From an uncultured Oscillospiraceae bacterium (GTDB taxonomy: Bacteria; Bacillota; Clostridia; Oscillospirales; Acutalibacteraceae), in the NCBI GenBank assembly GCA_900544375.1, contig UQUZ01000006.1, positions 1 through 64,000 on the forward strand: 64,000 nt of DNA, written 5' to 3'. Below the pieces are notes generated by a model. That model was not told the DNA's origin. It worked only from the letters and a program-made list of their open reading frames with translations, and ran no database searches. This document shows positions 40,127-49,807 of the stretch, piece after piece; the stretch's first letter is position 1, and every line of letters starts with the position of its first letter. A program made the translations under genes and the position numbers.

Positions 40127-40738
40127 ATGCATATGTATGAAACCTGGGAGTCATTGGAAACAGCATGTTTCAGTTGCCACAACTGCCCGCTGGGGGAAAC
40201 GCGGACCAAGCTGGTTTTCGGCGTGGGCAGCAGGAGAGCAGGCGTGCTTTTGATCGGCGAGGGCCCGGGAGAAAATGAGGATTTGCAGGGCGAACCGTTT
40301 GTAGGCCGCGGCGGGAAACTGCTCGATCAATATTTGGCTGTGGTTGATTTGGAACGCGGCAAAAATATTTACATTGCCAATATGGTAAAATGCCGTCCGC
40401 CGAAAAATCGCGATCCGCTGCCTGCCGAGCAGGAGGCCTGCCTGCCTTGGCTACGCGAGCAAGTGCGCCTGCTTCGGCCAAAGATTATTGTTTGCCTTGG
40501 GAGAATTTCTGCACAACGCCTCATCGATAAGAATTTTCGTGTCACCAAGCAGCACGGTCAATTTATGGAAAAAAACGGCGTGTGGATGATGGGCACTTAT
40601 CATCCGGCTTCGCTTTTGCGCAACCCGCAGCAGAAGCCGGAGGCATTGGAAGACTTTATTGCGCTGCGGGAAAAGATTTGGGAGGTTTGCCCGGAGACAT
40701 ATGAGGATACGGCCGCTTTCTCAGATGAAAAGGGCTGA
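40127..40738 (+). CDS. Uracil-DNA glycosylase, family 4 (Fe-S type)
   Basis: 203 residues. It removes uracil from DNA. The Fe-S cysteines start with C17 and C20 in CFSCHNCPLG and continue with MVKCRPPKNRD and EQEACLPWL. The active-site motif GEGPGENEDLQGEPFVG and the late TYHPASLLRN motif match UDG family 4. GAGGAAAGG is 7 nt before ATG 40127. Confidence 0.93.
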   Translation: MHMYETWESLETACFSCHNCPLGETRTKLVFGVGSRRAGVLLIGEGPGENEDLQGEPFVGRGGKLLDQYLAVVDLERGKNIYIANMVKCRPPKNRDPLPAEQEACLPWLREQVRLLRPKIIVCLGRISAQRLIDKNFRVTKQHGQFMEKNGVWMMGTYHPASLLRNPQQKPEALEDFIALREKIWEVCPETYEDTAAFSDEKG

Positions 40739-40760
40739 ATCGCATTGATAGCACGGAGGA

Positions 40761-40808
40761 AAAGAAAAAGGAGCGCATTGCTAGTGCTGCAACGCGCTCC
40801 TTTTCTTT
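40761..40808. terminator. Bidirectional terminator between UDG and mannosidase genes
   Basis: AAAGAAAAAGGAGCGC / GCGCTCCTTTTCTTT stem with T-runs on both strands. Confidence 0.85.
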
Positions 40809-40823
40809 GTATCAGCTTATTGG

Positions 40824-43800
40824 TTATAATAGGTCGATTTCTCTTTGCAGGGAGCGGGATACATAGCTGCCGCCGAATTTTAGAAAACCCGCCGCCTTGG
40901 AGAGCATCCCAGGGTGTGCAAGCCTGCGGTCTTTTTCTGTGATCCAAAAATCAAATTCCCGTTTTTTAAGCGTGTCATACAGCGGCGCGGCTGTCCGGCA
41001 GGCGGGAAGATCTGTGCCGCTTGCAGCCAGAAGAAGGAGGTTTTGATCGAGCGGGAGGGTAAAGGATTTCGCTCCCGCTGGAATTTCGAACGTATATTTG
41101 AAAAAATACGCCTGCTCGCCGTAGCTATCCGCATCGCCTCTATGGAGATGAGTCGCATTCCAGGCAAGAACGGTCTGCTTAATCTGCCCAGTCTCCTGCA
41201 TGCCGTAGAGATCCCATTTTCCAACCGCCTCCAGGAGATCATGCACGGTAAATAGAAAGCCGGTTTGGCCGATGGTCAGCGCGGTGCGCCGATCACCGCT
41301 GAGTGAGGCCATCATCAGGCTCAGATATTTTGCGCCCTCCGGGATACTCAGTTTTTGCCCACGGCAGATCACAGCATTTGCCGCCAAATCCTCTTTGGGG
41401 CCAGTCACAAAGCGCACGCCGCCGCAGCGGATCTCCGATGGGAAACGCTCTGCGGGTAGGGCTACAGGGCAAGCAGTGCCGCAATCCGCCCGATTGCGGT
41501 TAAAAGAAAGGAGATCCGTATCGTAAGGCAGCTCGATTGGCATGCTGTGCTTGAGCTGGCCGCACACCGGAGCGGGCGCGAGCGTTAGGGCAAAGGAGCG
41601 CGGTTCAAAGGCCTTTAGGTCAAATTGCAGCACGCCTCCCTCCAGCAGGAATTCCCCCTCCTCCCGCGGTTCCTCAGAGGCATAGATTTCTCGTGCAGAT
41701 GCAATCCCGGCCCCAAGCTCAAAACGGAGCTTTGTGTGGTTTTTTCCTGCACCTTCATTGAAACGGATAATGATCTCATCAGAATCCTGCGCTTTTTTAA
41801 GCGCACGCACCAATATATTTTCTTCGCTAATCCTGCCAAAGGAGAATTCGCGGCCTAGGGCACCCGGATGCTTTTCCACAAGAAAGGCGTTCATGGGCTG
41901 GTTAAAGCGCGCGGCCGCCATCTGTGTGCCGTTTTCATAGCCGCCCATATGGCCGAAAATACCGAAGCTGTAGCGGTTTAGGCCAAGATCCATCGTATTC
42001 TGGCCGCTTTCATCGCGGTAGGCGGATTGTGGGGTGTGAATGCCGGTCAACCGCAAGCAGTTGTCAAGCGGCTTATCCCAACCGTATTTCGAATCGCTCA
42101 GGATGGATACACCGCAGCTGCCATCCACCTTTGTGATATCCGCCCACATTTGTGCGGGCACCTCATAGAGCTTCGGTGTATTATTGCCGCGCTCAATGAC
42201 GCCAAGGCCAAGGTCATAGCTTGCTTTGGGGTTGGATACCGCCAGCGGAAACTGCGTTTTGAGCAAGCTGCGCATATTGCGCCATTCGATCTCGTTATAA
42301 ACCTCCACCGTATCGCCTCCGGCAGACAGGGAAATAACCTGACGGAAGGTCGAGGGGCCGCACACACGCAGCGTTTCGATCGCAACGCGGGCGGGGCCGT
42401 TCTCCAAGATGGTGAATTTAGGCGCACGCGCATACGCTATCGGCTTTGTCATCACTTCAACGAAATCAAGCTCCCATGCGGGCCAGTGCGTGCTGCCCAA
42501 GTAGTGGTGGACGCCCATGCGGATGGGGGCGGTAAGCAGGTCCATCCCAACCTCTTTATCATAGATGCTGGAGATATCGCCGTTATGGTCAAGCGTGAGG
42601 CGGTAACGCTCGTTTTCCAGCAGCTTTTCCTGCGCGCGTAAACGCGTTTGGATGGGGCAGGGCTCCCCGGACTCCCGCACATCATATACGGCATAGCCCA
42701 TGGAGGGAACGCTTGCGATGAATACAATTTTTAGAGCCTCGCCGTTGCGCGAAAGCACCTGCGCAGGCACTTCTGACCCATTCAGATCGTAAACACGAAG
42801 ATACTGGCAGTTTTCAGAAACGGGAATAAAAGCCGTGACCGGACCAATGCGGTTCTCACTCCCTTGGAGGGGATTGTTGACGAGCAGGGCCGTGCCCTTG
42901 ACAAAAGAGGTATCCATCAGAGTGGATACGGCGCCCACGCTTGCGCGGTATTCTTCTGCAAGCTCGTTGAGCGAGAGGATATAATCGTTCCAATTGCGCT
43001 GGTAGCAGCGCATTAGAGAGGTGCCGGTGAGGTCATCGTGGAACTGATGGGCGATGATCCGTTTCCATGCGGTATCCATTTTCTCCTGCGGGTAGTCGGC
43101 CGCCCCCAGCCACATTGCCGCCGAGGCGCTGCGTTCTGCCGCATCCGCCAGCTGTTCCGCGCGACGGTTCCACCGCTTGCCGATTGCGCGCGAAGTGTAA
43201 GAGCCCACGCCATGATCAGTGGAAACGAGCTCTGTGTTCCAGAAGGGGAGGCTAGCCTTTTGCTCTGGCGTCAGCTCCGCTTCCATATCACGGAAAACCT
43301 GATCGGCCGGCGCGCTGAGCACATCACTTTTTTCCGTTTTGTTTTCCGAGAGCTCCTGGCAGACGGTGGCGACGGATTCCTCCTTTGGGGCTCCTCCGCA
43401 ATCCCCCGTTCCGTGAAAAATATAGGTAAAGGGGAGGTTATACTTTTTGAGATTCGCCTTGAGCTTTTGTGAGACGGCACGGTTTTTGCGCACCTTGTCA
43501 AGCTCCGCCACATAGCTGCGCGCGTCGAGAGAGGCATAGATCCAGCGGCCATCCACCCCGTACCAACGGCCTAGATCAAAGGGTATGCCGAAGGCCGAGC
43601 TCCAGGTCAGCTTTTGCGTGGTAAAGCCGGAGAGGTTTGCGTGCCGTGCAATGCTCGGCAGTGCCCAGCCGAAGCCGAAACAGTCCGGCAGGAAAATATC
43701 CGTGCTGCGTTTGCCGAACGTTTTGTCAAAATAGCTGTTCCCATAGAGGATGTTGCGAAAGAGCGCTTCCGGAGAAGGGATGTTGACATCCCCGTTTTCA

Positions 43801-44066
43801 TATGCGCTCCCGGTCACATTCCACCGCCCCTGTGCAACATATTCCTTCAGCTTTTCAAATTCTTCCGGATAGTATTCCTCCATCAGTTCATAGCGGTAGC
43901 TCCCCTCAAAGCTAAAGCGGTAATCCGGGTATTTCTCAAAGAGCGCAAAATTATCCCGTAGGGTAGCGGGTATGTATTCGCGCAGCGTTGTTTCGAAATC
44001 CCAGTTCCAGGAGGTATCCAGATGGGCGGTGGCAACGGTGTAAATGCGTGGCTTTAGGTCCGACAT
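40824..44066 (-). CDS. Alpha-mannosidase, glycoside hydrolase family 38
   Basis: 1080 residues, no signal peptide, so it acts in the cytoplasm on imported manno-oligosaccharides or glycan fragments. The N-terminal catalytic barrel has zinc ligands H15 and D17 in TAHLDTSW and the nucleophile D128 in FLPDCFGFG; a further ligand His is in AHQFHDDLTGTS. The middle three-helix bundle and the C-terminal beta-sandwich regions follow the usual GH38 layout, with extra C-terminal residues. ATG 44066 is used; upstream ATG and TTG abut the AAGGG tract. Monocistronic. Confidence 0.93.
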   Translation of the reverse strand: MSDLKPRIYTVATAHLDTSWNWDFETTLREYIPATLRDNFALFEKYPDYRFSFEGSYRYELMEEYYPEEFEKLKEYVAQGRWNVTGSAYENGDVNIPSPEALFRNILYGNSYFDKTFGKRSTDIFLPDCFGFGWALPSIARHANLSGFTTQKLTWSSAFGIPFDLGRWYGVDGRWIYASLDARSYVAELDKVRKNRAVSQKLKANLKKYNLPFTYIFHGTGDCGGAPKEESVATVCQELSENKTEKSDVLSAPADQVFRDMEAELTPEQKASLPFWNTELVSTDHGVGSYTSRAIGKRWNRRAEQLADAAERSASAAMWLGAADYPQEKMDTAWKRIIAHQFHDDLTGTSLMRCYQRNWNDYILSLNELAEEYRASVGAVSTLMDTSFVKGTALLVNNPLQGSENRIGPVTAFIPVSENCQYLRVYDLNGSEVPAQVLSRNGEALKIVFIASVPSMGYAVYDVRESGEPCPIQTRLRAQEKLLENERYRLTLDHNGDISSIYDKEVGMDLLTAPIRMGVHHYLGSTHWPAWELDFVEVMTKPIAYARAPKFTILENGPARVAIETLRVCGPSTFRQVISLSAGGDTVEVYNEIEWRNMRSLLKTQFPLAVSNPKASYDLGLGVIERGNNTPKLYEVPAQMWADITKVDGSCGVSILSDSKYGWDKPLDNCLRLTGIHTPQSAYRDESGQNTMDLGLNRYSFGIFGHMGGYENGTQMAAARFNQPMNAFLVEKHPGALGREFSFGRISEENILVRALKKAQDSDEIIIRFNEGAGKNHTKLRFELGAGIASAREIYASEEPREEGEFLLEGGVLQFDLKAFEPRSFALTLAPAPVCGQLKHSMPIELPYDTDLLSFNRNRADCGTACPVALPAERFPSEIRCGGVRFVTGPKEDLAANAVICRGQKLSIPEGAKYLSLMMASLSGDRRTALTIGQTGFLFTVHDLLEAVGKWDLYGMQETGQIKQTVLAWNATHLHRGDADSYGEQAYFFKYTFEIPAGAKSFTLPLDQNLLLLAASGTDLPACRTAAPLYDTLKKREFDFWITEKDRRLAHPGMLSKAAGFLKFGGSYVSRSLQREIDLL

Positions 44067-44191
44067 AGTTATGACCATCCCTTTCTTGTGCAAGGCTGCG
44101 GCATGATGTGGCTTTGCACAGCCAAAATTTTAAGTGGAATTTATGATCGAAAAGCACCATACGCAGTTCGGAAGGGTTATCTTTCCGATGT

Positions 44192-46126
44192 TTACTCCGC
44201 TTCCTTATTTTCCAATGTGTCAAGCCAAGCGTTCACCTGCGCGTCGGATGGCATACGCCAATCCCCGCGCGGAGAAAGGCTGACGGAGCCCACCTTTGGG
44301 CCGTCCGGCAGGCAGGAGCGCTTAAATTGGCTCTGGAAAAAGCGCGTTAAAAACAGCCGCAGCCATGCCGTGAGTTGCTGTTGGGTATATTGATCGCCAA
44401 AAGCGCGCTTGGCAAGAAATAGAAGCTTCTGGGGATTTGTGCCGAAGCGGAGAAAATGATAGAGAAAGAAATCGTGCAGCTCATAGGGGCCGATCTTCTC
44501 CTCTGTTTTCTGTGCGATTTGGCCAACCTCATCCGGTGGCAGGAGCTCTGGGCTGACAGGCGTGTCGAGCACCGAGCGCAGCACACGCGCGGTACGTGCA
44601 TCCGCCTGGGCGGCAAAATTCTCAACCAAATGGCGCACAAGCGTTTTGGGCACGCCGCAGTTAACACCATACATACTCATGTGGTCGGCATTATAGGTGC
44701 ACCAGCCAAGGGCGAGCTCGCTCAAATCCCCCGTTCCGACGAGAATGCCGCCCTCCTTATTGGCGAGATCCATCAGGATTTGTGTGCGCTCACGGGCCTG
44801 CGTGTTTTCATAGGTTACGTCGTGCAGAACGGGATCATGGCCGATATCCGCCATATGCTGTAGGCAGGCTGGGCGGATATCAATTTCCCGGAAGGTCGCA
44901 CCGATGCACTGGATAAGCTCTACCGCGTTGTCATAGGTGCGGTCTGTTGTGCCGAAGCCCGGCATAGTAACGCAAATAATGTTGTTGGTCGGCAGCTTTA
45001 AAAGCTCCATCGTCCGCACAGAGACAAGTAGCGCGAGCGTCGAATCAAGCCCGCCGGAAATGCCGAGCACCAGCTTCTGCATCCCGGTGTGGGAAAGCCG
45101 CTTGGCAAGCCCCGCCGCCTGAATCGAAAGAATCTCCCGGCAGCGTTCCTCCCGCTTAACGCGGTCATCCGGCACAAAGGGGTGTTTATCATAAGCGCGG
45201 TTGATCTGCGCTTCTTCCAGGGCGGGAACCGGCGCGTCGATCACTCGGTAGGCTGGTGGAGGGACGAGGGTGGCGTTATCCGGGAAGCTACCATTTTGCC
45301 TGCGCTGGGATAAAAGCCGCTCCAGATCGACGCAGGCAACCGCTTCGCTGCCCTCTAGTAAAAAGCGGGGGCTGTCTGCGAGGAGCGTGCCGTTTTCCGC
45401 CACTGTGCATGCGCCGGCAAAGACGAGATCTGTCGTAGATTCTCCAACGCCTGCGGAGGCATAGGCATAAGCGCACAGTGCTTTGGCGCTCTGCTGTGCA
45501 ATCATGGCGCGGCGATAGTCATTTTTTGCAACCGCTTCGTTGCTGGCGGAGAGGTTGACGATCACATTTGCTCCGGCCTGTGCCATCCGTGTACTGGGTG
45601 GCAGAGGAACCCAAAGATCCTCACAAATTTCAACGCCAAGCACCGCGCGGTCATTCAAGCGAAAAAGCAGGTTTCCAAACGGAATATCCTCTCCTGCAAA
45701 GCGGATCGTTTCCGCCTTTGCCTGCTCTGCCGAGACAAACCACCGCTTTTCGTAAAATTCCTGGTAATTCGGCAGGTAAGTCTTTGGTACAAAGCCGAGG
45801 ATTTTACCACGGTGCAGAACGGCAGCACAATTATAAAGAAACCCGTCTACCCGTAAGGGAATGCCTATGACGATCACGGTAGAAAAGCCCTTCGTCTGCT
45901 CCGCAAGGCCGAGCAGCGCCTGTTCGCAGCTGTCAAGCAGCACATCCTGCCCAAATAAATCGCCGCAGGTATAGCCAGAGAGGCAGAGCTCCGGCAGCAC
46001 GGCCACCTGAACGCCCTCTTCCTGTGCATGGCGCAGGGCGTCCAGCGTATAGATTGCATTTTGTTTTGGGTTGGCAACACAGGTGCGCGGGCTGAAAGCG
46101 CCGATTTTTAAAAAACCGAAATCCAT
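44192..46126 (-). CDS. nadE: Glutamine-dependent NAD+ synthetase
   Basis: 644 residues. The N-terminal nitrilase-type glutaminase has the triad E46 (LPELCLSGY), K115 (VPKTYLPNY) and C168 (VEICEDLW). The C-terminal ATP-pyrophosphatase domain has LGISGGLDSTLAL. Ammonia released by the first domain is passed to the second to amidate deamido-NAD. GAGG precedes ATG 46126. Full length for the class. Confidence 0.96.
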   Translation of the reverse strand: MDFGFLKIGAFSPRTCVANPKQNAIYTLDALRHAQEEGVQVAVLPELCLSGYTCGDLFGQDVLLDSCEQALLGLAEQTKGFSTVIVIGIPLRVDGFLYNCAAVLHRGKILGFVPKTYLPNYQEFYEKRWFVSAEQAKAETIRFAGEDIPFGNLLFRLNDRAVLGVEICEDLWVPLPPSTRMAQAGANVIVNLSASNEAVAKNDYRRAMIAQQSAKALCAYAYASAGVGESTTDLVFAGACTVAENGTLLADSPRFLLEGSEAVACVDLERLLSQRRQNGSFPDNATLVPPPAYRVIDAPVPALEEAQINRAYDKHPFVPDDRVKREERCREILSIQAAGLAKRLSHTGMQKLVLGISGGLDSTLALLVSVRTMELLKLPTNNIICVTMPGFGTTDRTYDNAVELIQCIGATFREIDIRPACLQHMADIGHDPVLHDVTYENTQARERTQILMDLANKEGGILVGTGDLSELALGWCTYNADHMSMYGVNCGVPKTLVRHLVENFAAQADARTARVLRSVLDTPVSPELLPPDEVGQIAQKTEEKIGPYELHDFFLYHFLRFGTNPQKLLFLAKRAFGDQYTQQQLTAWLRLFLTRFFQSQFKRSCLPDGPKVGSVSLSPRGDWRMPSDAQVNAWLDTLENKEAE

Positions 46127-46251
46127 AGAGAAACCTCACAACGTTTATTAATTTACAGCATTTAGTATATACTCTTGCGATGAGAAAAACAACAGATAAA
46201 CCGGCAAACAACAGCAAAAATAAAACCGGTTGAGTTTTGCCGTATCTAGGA

Positions 46252-46294
46252 GCAAAAAGGAACAGACGGCCCCGGATGGACCGCCTGTTCTTTG
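46252..46294 (-). terminator. Terminator of the 60-residue protein gene
   Basis: GAACAG...CTGTTC stem with inner CGG/CCG, followed by CTTTTTGC on the minus strand. Confidence 0.7.
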
Positions 46295-46308
46295 GAATAA
46301 ACGTAGGC

Positions 46309-46491
46309 TTAGGATTCCTCTTTTACGAAAGTTTCTGCCAGTTCATAGAAATCCTTCTCCGTTTTTATCTGTTTGCCGCAATCACGCAGTTTTTCCCGCG
46401 CAACGCTCGGGAGGGAGAGAAAATATTCGTTTACCCCGGCATCTTTTTTCAAAAGAGAATTTAGCCCACCTGCTAATTTAGGATCTGCCAT
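46309..46491 (-). CDS. Small helical protein of unknown function (60 residues)
   Basis: AAAGGA lies 8 nt before ATG 46491 and a terminator follows, so it is a true small gene. The sequence is charged and helical, with a SVAREKLRDCGKQIKTEKDF middle. No family is recognised. It is separated from nadE by 180 nt. Confidence 0.65.
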   Translation of the reverse strand: MADPKLAGGLNSLLKKDAGVNEYFLSLPSVAREKLRDCGKQIKTEKDFYELAETFVKEES

Positions 46492-46533
46492 ATGATCATT
46501 CCTTTCGAGCCAAATGAGAACTGATTTGCTCCG

Positions 46534-47979
46534 TCAACCTCTTCTGCATCTGTTATGGCCGGGAACGGCTGCTTTTATGCGTTGGCTATTTGCTGTTTTT
46601 TGTGTGAGAAAATAACGGTGTACATAATCTTTGGTAAGCTGGAATACCTCTCGGCTTAAAATCGTGATAGCAATCAGGTTTGGGATTGCCAGCAGGGCGT
46701 TAAACGTGTCGGATAAGCTCCATGCGAGCTCCATCCGGACCGTACTGCCCAGAAGGACGACGGCGGCAAACAGAATTTTATAAAGGGGAACAGCTCGGTC
46801 GTCCAATAGGTAGGAAACGGCTCTTTCCCCATAATATGACCAGCCGATGAGCGTGGCAAAAGCGAATAATACAATTGAAATGGCAATGAATTTTTCGCCG
46901 GCAGCACCGAATACTGTGGCAAAGGCGGCGGCGCATAGGGCGGTGCCGCTGTACGCGCAGGAAGGAGCCCAAACCCCTGAGGTGAGGATGGCGAGCGCGG
47001 TGACAGTGCAGCATACAAGCGTATCCGCAAACACCTCAAAAATGCCCCACATGCCTTGCTCGACCGGCTCCTTTACATCCGCATCGCAATGGACGATCAC
47101 GGAAGTGCCGAGCCCAGCCTCATTGGAAAAGACGCCCATTGAAACGCCGGTGCGCAGTGCGCGGGCCATGCCGTAGCCCGCTGTTCCACCTATGGCAGAA
47201 CGAATGGAAAAAGCCTCTGAAATAATACCGCCGACCGCCTGCGGAAGGCGGCGAATATTCATCAAAATTACAGCGCAGCCTGCTGTTAAATACAGAATTG
47301 CCATGATGGGAACTAGTTTTTCCGTCACGGCGGCAATGCGTTTGATACCGCCGAGCAAGATAATTCCAATCAATATGGCCGCCGCTGCTCCTGTCACTTT
47401 GGGGGATACGCCGAAGGCGTTTTCCATAGCCTGCGCCATTGAATTGCTCTGCGAGAGGTTGCCCATGCCGAAGGAGACGGGAATACAAAGGGCTGCAAAG
47501 AGCAGAGCCATCCATTTGCAGTGAAGCCCTTTTTCCATATAGACCATTGCGCCGCCTACCCAGCGATTTTTTGCATCCGGATAGCGGTAGCGGATGCCGA
47601 GCGTTTTTTCCGCAAAGCTTGTCATCATGCCGAGAAAAGCGGAAGCCCACATCCAGAAGATCGCGCCCGGGCCGCCTGTAGAAAGGGCGATAGCAACACC
47701 GACGATGTTGCCGGTGCCGATTGCGGCGGCGAGTGCGGTGGAGAGTGCTTGGAACGGAGTGATGGAATGGGCAGGTAGCTTCTGCCTGCCTCCCTTCCTG
47801 GCGAAGAGGCTGCCGACCGTCAGGCGCATCCATTTGGATAACCAGCGGACCTGAAAAAAACGTGTGCCGACCGTGAACAGAAAGCCGACCAGCAGAAAGC
47901 AAAGGAGCATCCCACGGCCCCAAAGGATGGAGTTGAGCATTTGATTCAGATTGGAAATTGTATTTGTAAATGCCGCCAT
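46534..47979 (-). CDS. Alanine/glycine:cation symporter (AGCS family)
   Basis: 481 residues, about ten or eleven membrane helices. QALSTALAAAIGTGNIVGVA, GGPGAIFWMW and MGVFSNEAGLG are AGCS signatures. It imports alanine or glycine with Na+ or H+. GGAGG is 6 nt before ATG 47979. Its promoter would lie close to the isolated CRISPR-like repeat at 48074. Confidence 0.94.
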   Translation of the reverse strand: MAAFTNTISNLNQMLNSILWGRGMLLCFLLVGFLFTVGTRFFQVRWLSKWMRLTVGSLFARKGGRQKLPAHSITPFQALSTALAAAIGTGNIVGVAIALSTGGPGAIFWMWASAFLGMMTSFAEKTLGIRYRYPDAKNRWVGGAMVYMEKGLHCKWMALLFAALCIPVSFGMGNLSQSNSMAQAMENAFGVSPKVTGAAAAILIGIILLGGIKRIAAVTEKLVPIMAILYLTAGCAVILMNIRRLPQAVGGIISEAFSIRSAIGGTAGYGMARALRTGVSMGVFSNEAGLGTSVIVHCDADVKEPVEQGMWGIFEVFADTLVCCTVTALAILTSGVWAPSCAYSGTALCAAAFATVFGAAGEKFIAISIVLFAFATLIGWSYYGERAVSYLLDDRAVPLYKILFAAVVLLGSTVRMELAWSLSDTFNALLAIPNLIAITILSREVFQLTKDYVHRYFLTQKTANSQRIKAAVPGHNRCRRG

Positions 47980-48073
47980 GGATAGCCTCCAATTCAAACA
48001 TGTTGTGCACATGATACTTGCAATAATTAAGAAAAGCTTATTTCAGAATGGATGGTAAGGCGAAACGGCATTC

Positions 48074-48105
48074 ATCTCAATCCACGCACCCGCGTGGGGC
48101 GCTAC
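48074..48105 (-). repeat. Isolated degenerate CRISPR repeat
   Basis: Identical to the array repeat except at four positions or fewer (ATCTCAATCC at one end, GGGGCGCTAC at the other). It lies 244 nt beyond the leader-distal end of the array. The gap 48106-48349 contains no further full repeat and no gene I can support; a fragment GGATGCGAC at 48286-48294 may be a second relic. Confidence 0.8.
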
Positions 48106-48349
48106 CCTTCTGGTTTAATCCCATATTACGCACACTTCGACTTGAATATCACCTATATAGGAGCAAATTTGTATTCTCTTTATTTACCTACCTATGTGAA
48201 AGTGTGTTCTATATATATGCATGAGCAAGCCTATATTATTATTGCCGATGCCTCATCAATTGTATGAGATGTAGCGCGCTGTGTCGGATGCGACAAAACA
48301 GGATTTCTATACAATATTCGTGAATCGGCAGACTTATTTCGGCATGCCT

Positions 48350-49246
48350 GTTTCAATCCACGCACCCGCGTGGGGTGCGACCACCTGTGCAAACTTGTTG
48401 TTGTTGTCAAACGGAGATTTCAATCCACGCACCCGCGTGGGGTGCGACCGGTGGTTGCCAGCTTATTTGCGGCCCCACCGTAAATTTCAATCCACGCACC
48501 CGCGTGGGGTGCGACCAAGAGCCTCGTGGCTGCGGTGGCACGGGCCATGATTTCAATCCACGCACCCGCGTGGGGTGCGACACATCCCCTGTTTGATACA
48601 AAATATTTACTTTTCATTTCAATCCACGCACCCGCGTGGGGTGCGACGGTAGACGGTCAAAAAGTAAAATGTCCCTCAAAATATATTTCAATCCACGCAC
48701 CCGCGTGGGGTGCGACTTTATATCAGTGGCCAGCTATGCGGATATATCGATATTTCAATCCACGCACCCGCGTGGGGTGCGACCAATCACCGTTGAGGTA
48801 TGGGGCAGCCGGCAGATGATTTCAATCCACGCACCCGCGTGGGGTGCGACCAACGCCTAGCATCCAGTCCGTACTTTTTTGATAATTTCAATCCACGCAC
48901 CCGCGTGGGGTGCGACTTTTTCTGGGGTTAATCTTCCTCCGCTACCGCAAATTTCAATCCACGCACCCGCGTGGGGTGCGACAGCATCTACGCTAACAAC
49001 TACGGAGAGGATTTTATTTCAATCCACGCACCCGCGTGGGGTGCGACGTAAATGTGCTCATAACGGTCAATATTGACCGTAATTTCAATCCACGCACCCG
49101 CGTGGGGTGCGACTCTTTGGATAATTTTTCTTCCGCATCCTCATAACTATTTCAATCCACGCACCCGCGTGGGGTGCGACCGTTCGTCCCCACCGCCGAG
49201 GTGGAGGATGTTGCATTTCAATCCACGCACCCGCGTGGGGTGCGAC
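48350..49246 (-). CRISPR. Type I-C CRISPR array, 14 repeats and 13 spacers
   Basis: The 32-bp repeat, read on the minus strand, is GTCGCACCCCACGCGGGTGC + GTGGATTGAAAT, with a short internal stem and the GGATTGAAA 3' handle typical of I-C. The repeat starts lie at 48350, 48417, 48484, 48550, 48616, 48685, 48752, 48819, 48885, 48951, 49016, 49082, 49149 and 49215. Spacers are 33-37 nt. The outermost copy (48350) differs at one end base (AAAC), marking the trailer end. Transcription runs away from cas2. Confidence 0.98.
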
Positions 49247-49436
49247 AGCAAAAGTTTATAAAATAATATGCAAAAAGAAATAGAATATATCAAAACTCGT
49301 CTCAGATCATTTTTTTGATGCCTTTCATGAACAAAATTGTTCCATTTAATACTTATAGATGCTTTTTACTGGTGCGAATCTTCTTCTGCTTTTCTGTTCG
49401 CTTTTGGTTCGCACCGCGTTGCGAAGGGCTATTTTT
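49247..49436 (-). promoter_or_regulatory. CRISPR leader
   Basis: A 190-nt AT-rich gap between cas2 and the first repeat, with A/T tracts and no gene. It is the expected site of pre-crRNA transcription start and new spacer entry. Confidence 0.75.
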
Positions 49437-49727
49437 TTAAATAATCAATGGTTCTGTGACGTCAAAGGACGGCTTCGCCCCCACATGTTTCACCTTGGTC
49501 TTATAGTTGTTGCCGAGATAATAGAAACGCAGGCTGTCTGTTTCCGGATCGATGATCTGCTCCAGCTTATGTTCCACTTCACGGCAGATCGCTGCATCTA
49601 AATGGCATTCAAAAACAGAATTTTGGACGCGTTGGCCATAATTAACACACTGCTTGGCAACCTTCCGGAGCCGCTTCTTTCCGGCGGTTGTTTCTGTATT
49701 AACATCATAGGTGATCAGCACAAGCAT
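49437..49727 (-). CDS. cas2: CRISPR-associated endonuclease Cas2
   Basis: 96 residues; MLVLITYDVNTET at the N-terminus holds the catalytic Asp (D8). GAAGGAG is 7 nt before ATG 49727. It partners Cas1 in spacer acquisition. 80 nt separate it from cas1. Confidence 0.95.
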   Translation of the reverse strand: MLVLITYDVNTETTAGKKRLRKVAKQCVNYGQRVQNSVFECHLDAAICREVEHKLEQIIDPETDSLRFYYLGNNYKTKVKHVGAKPSFDVTEPLII

Positions 49728-49807
49728 AAAGTATCTCCTTCGCATTGGGATCGTTGAAGCGATAACCGCAGCCGGCCCTGTTGCTGGATTCATCGTGGAG
49801 ATGCCGC

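Noticed and set aside
49048..49081. Spacer palindrome as a protein-binding site in the array
   Set aside because: It lies inside one spacer and occurs once; more likely part of the captured invader sequence. Mentioned only as an oddity.
48281..49261. Several + and minus frames of 60-97 codons with repeated HAPAWGAT or NPRTRVGC blocks
   Set aside because: They are translations of the CRISPR repeats, not proteins.
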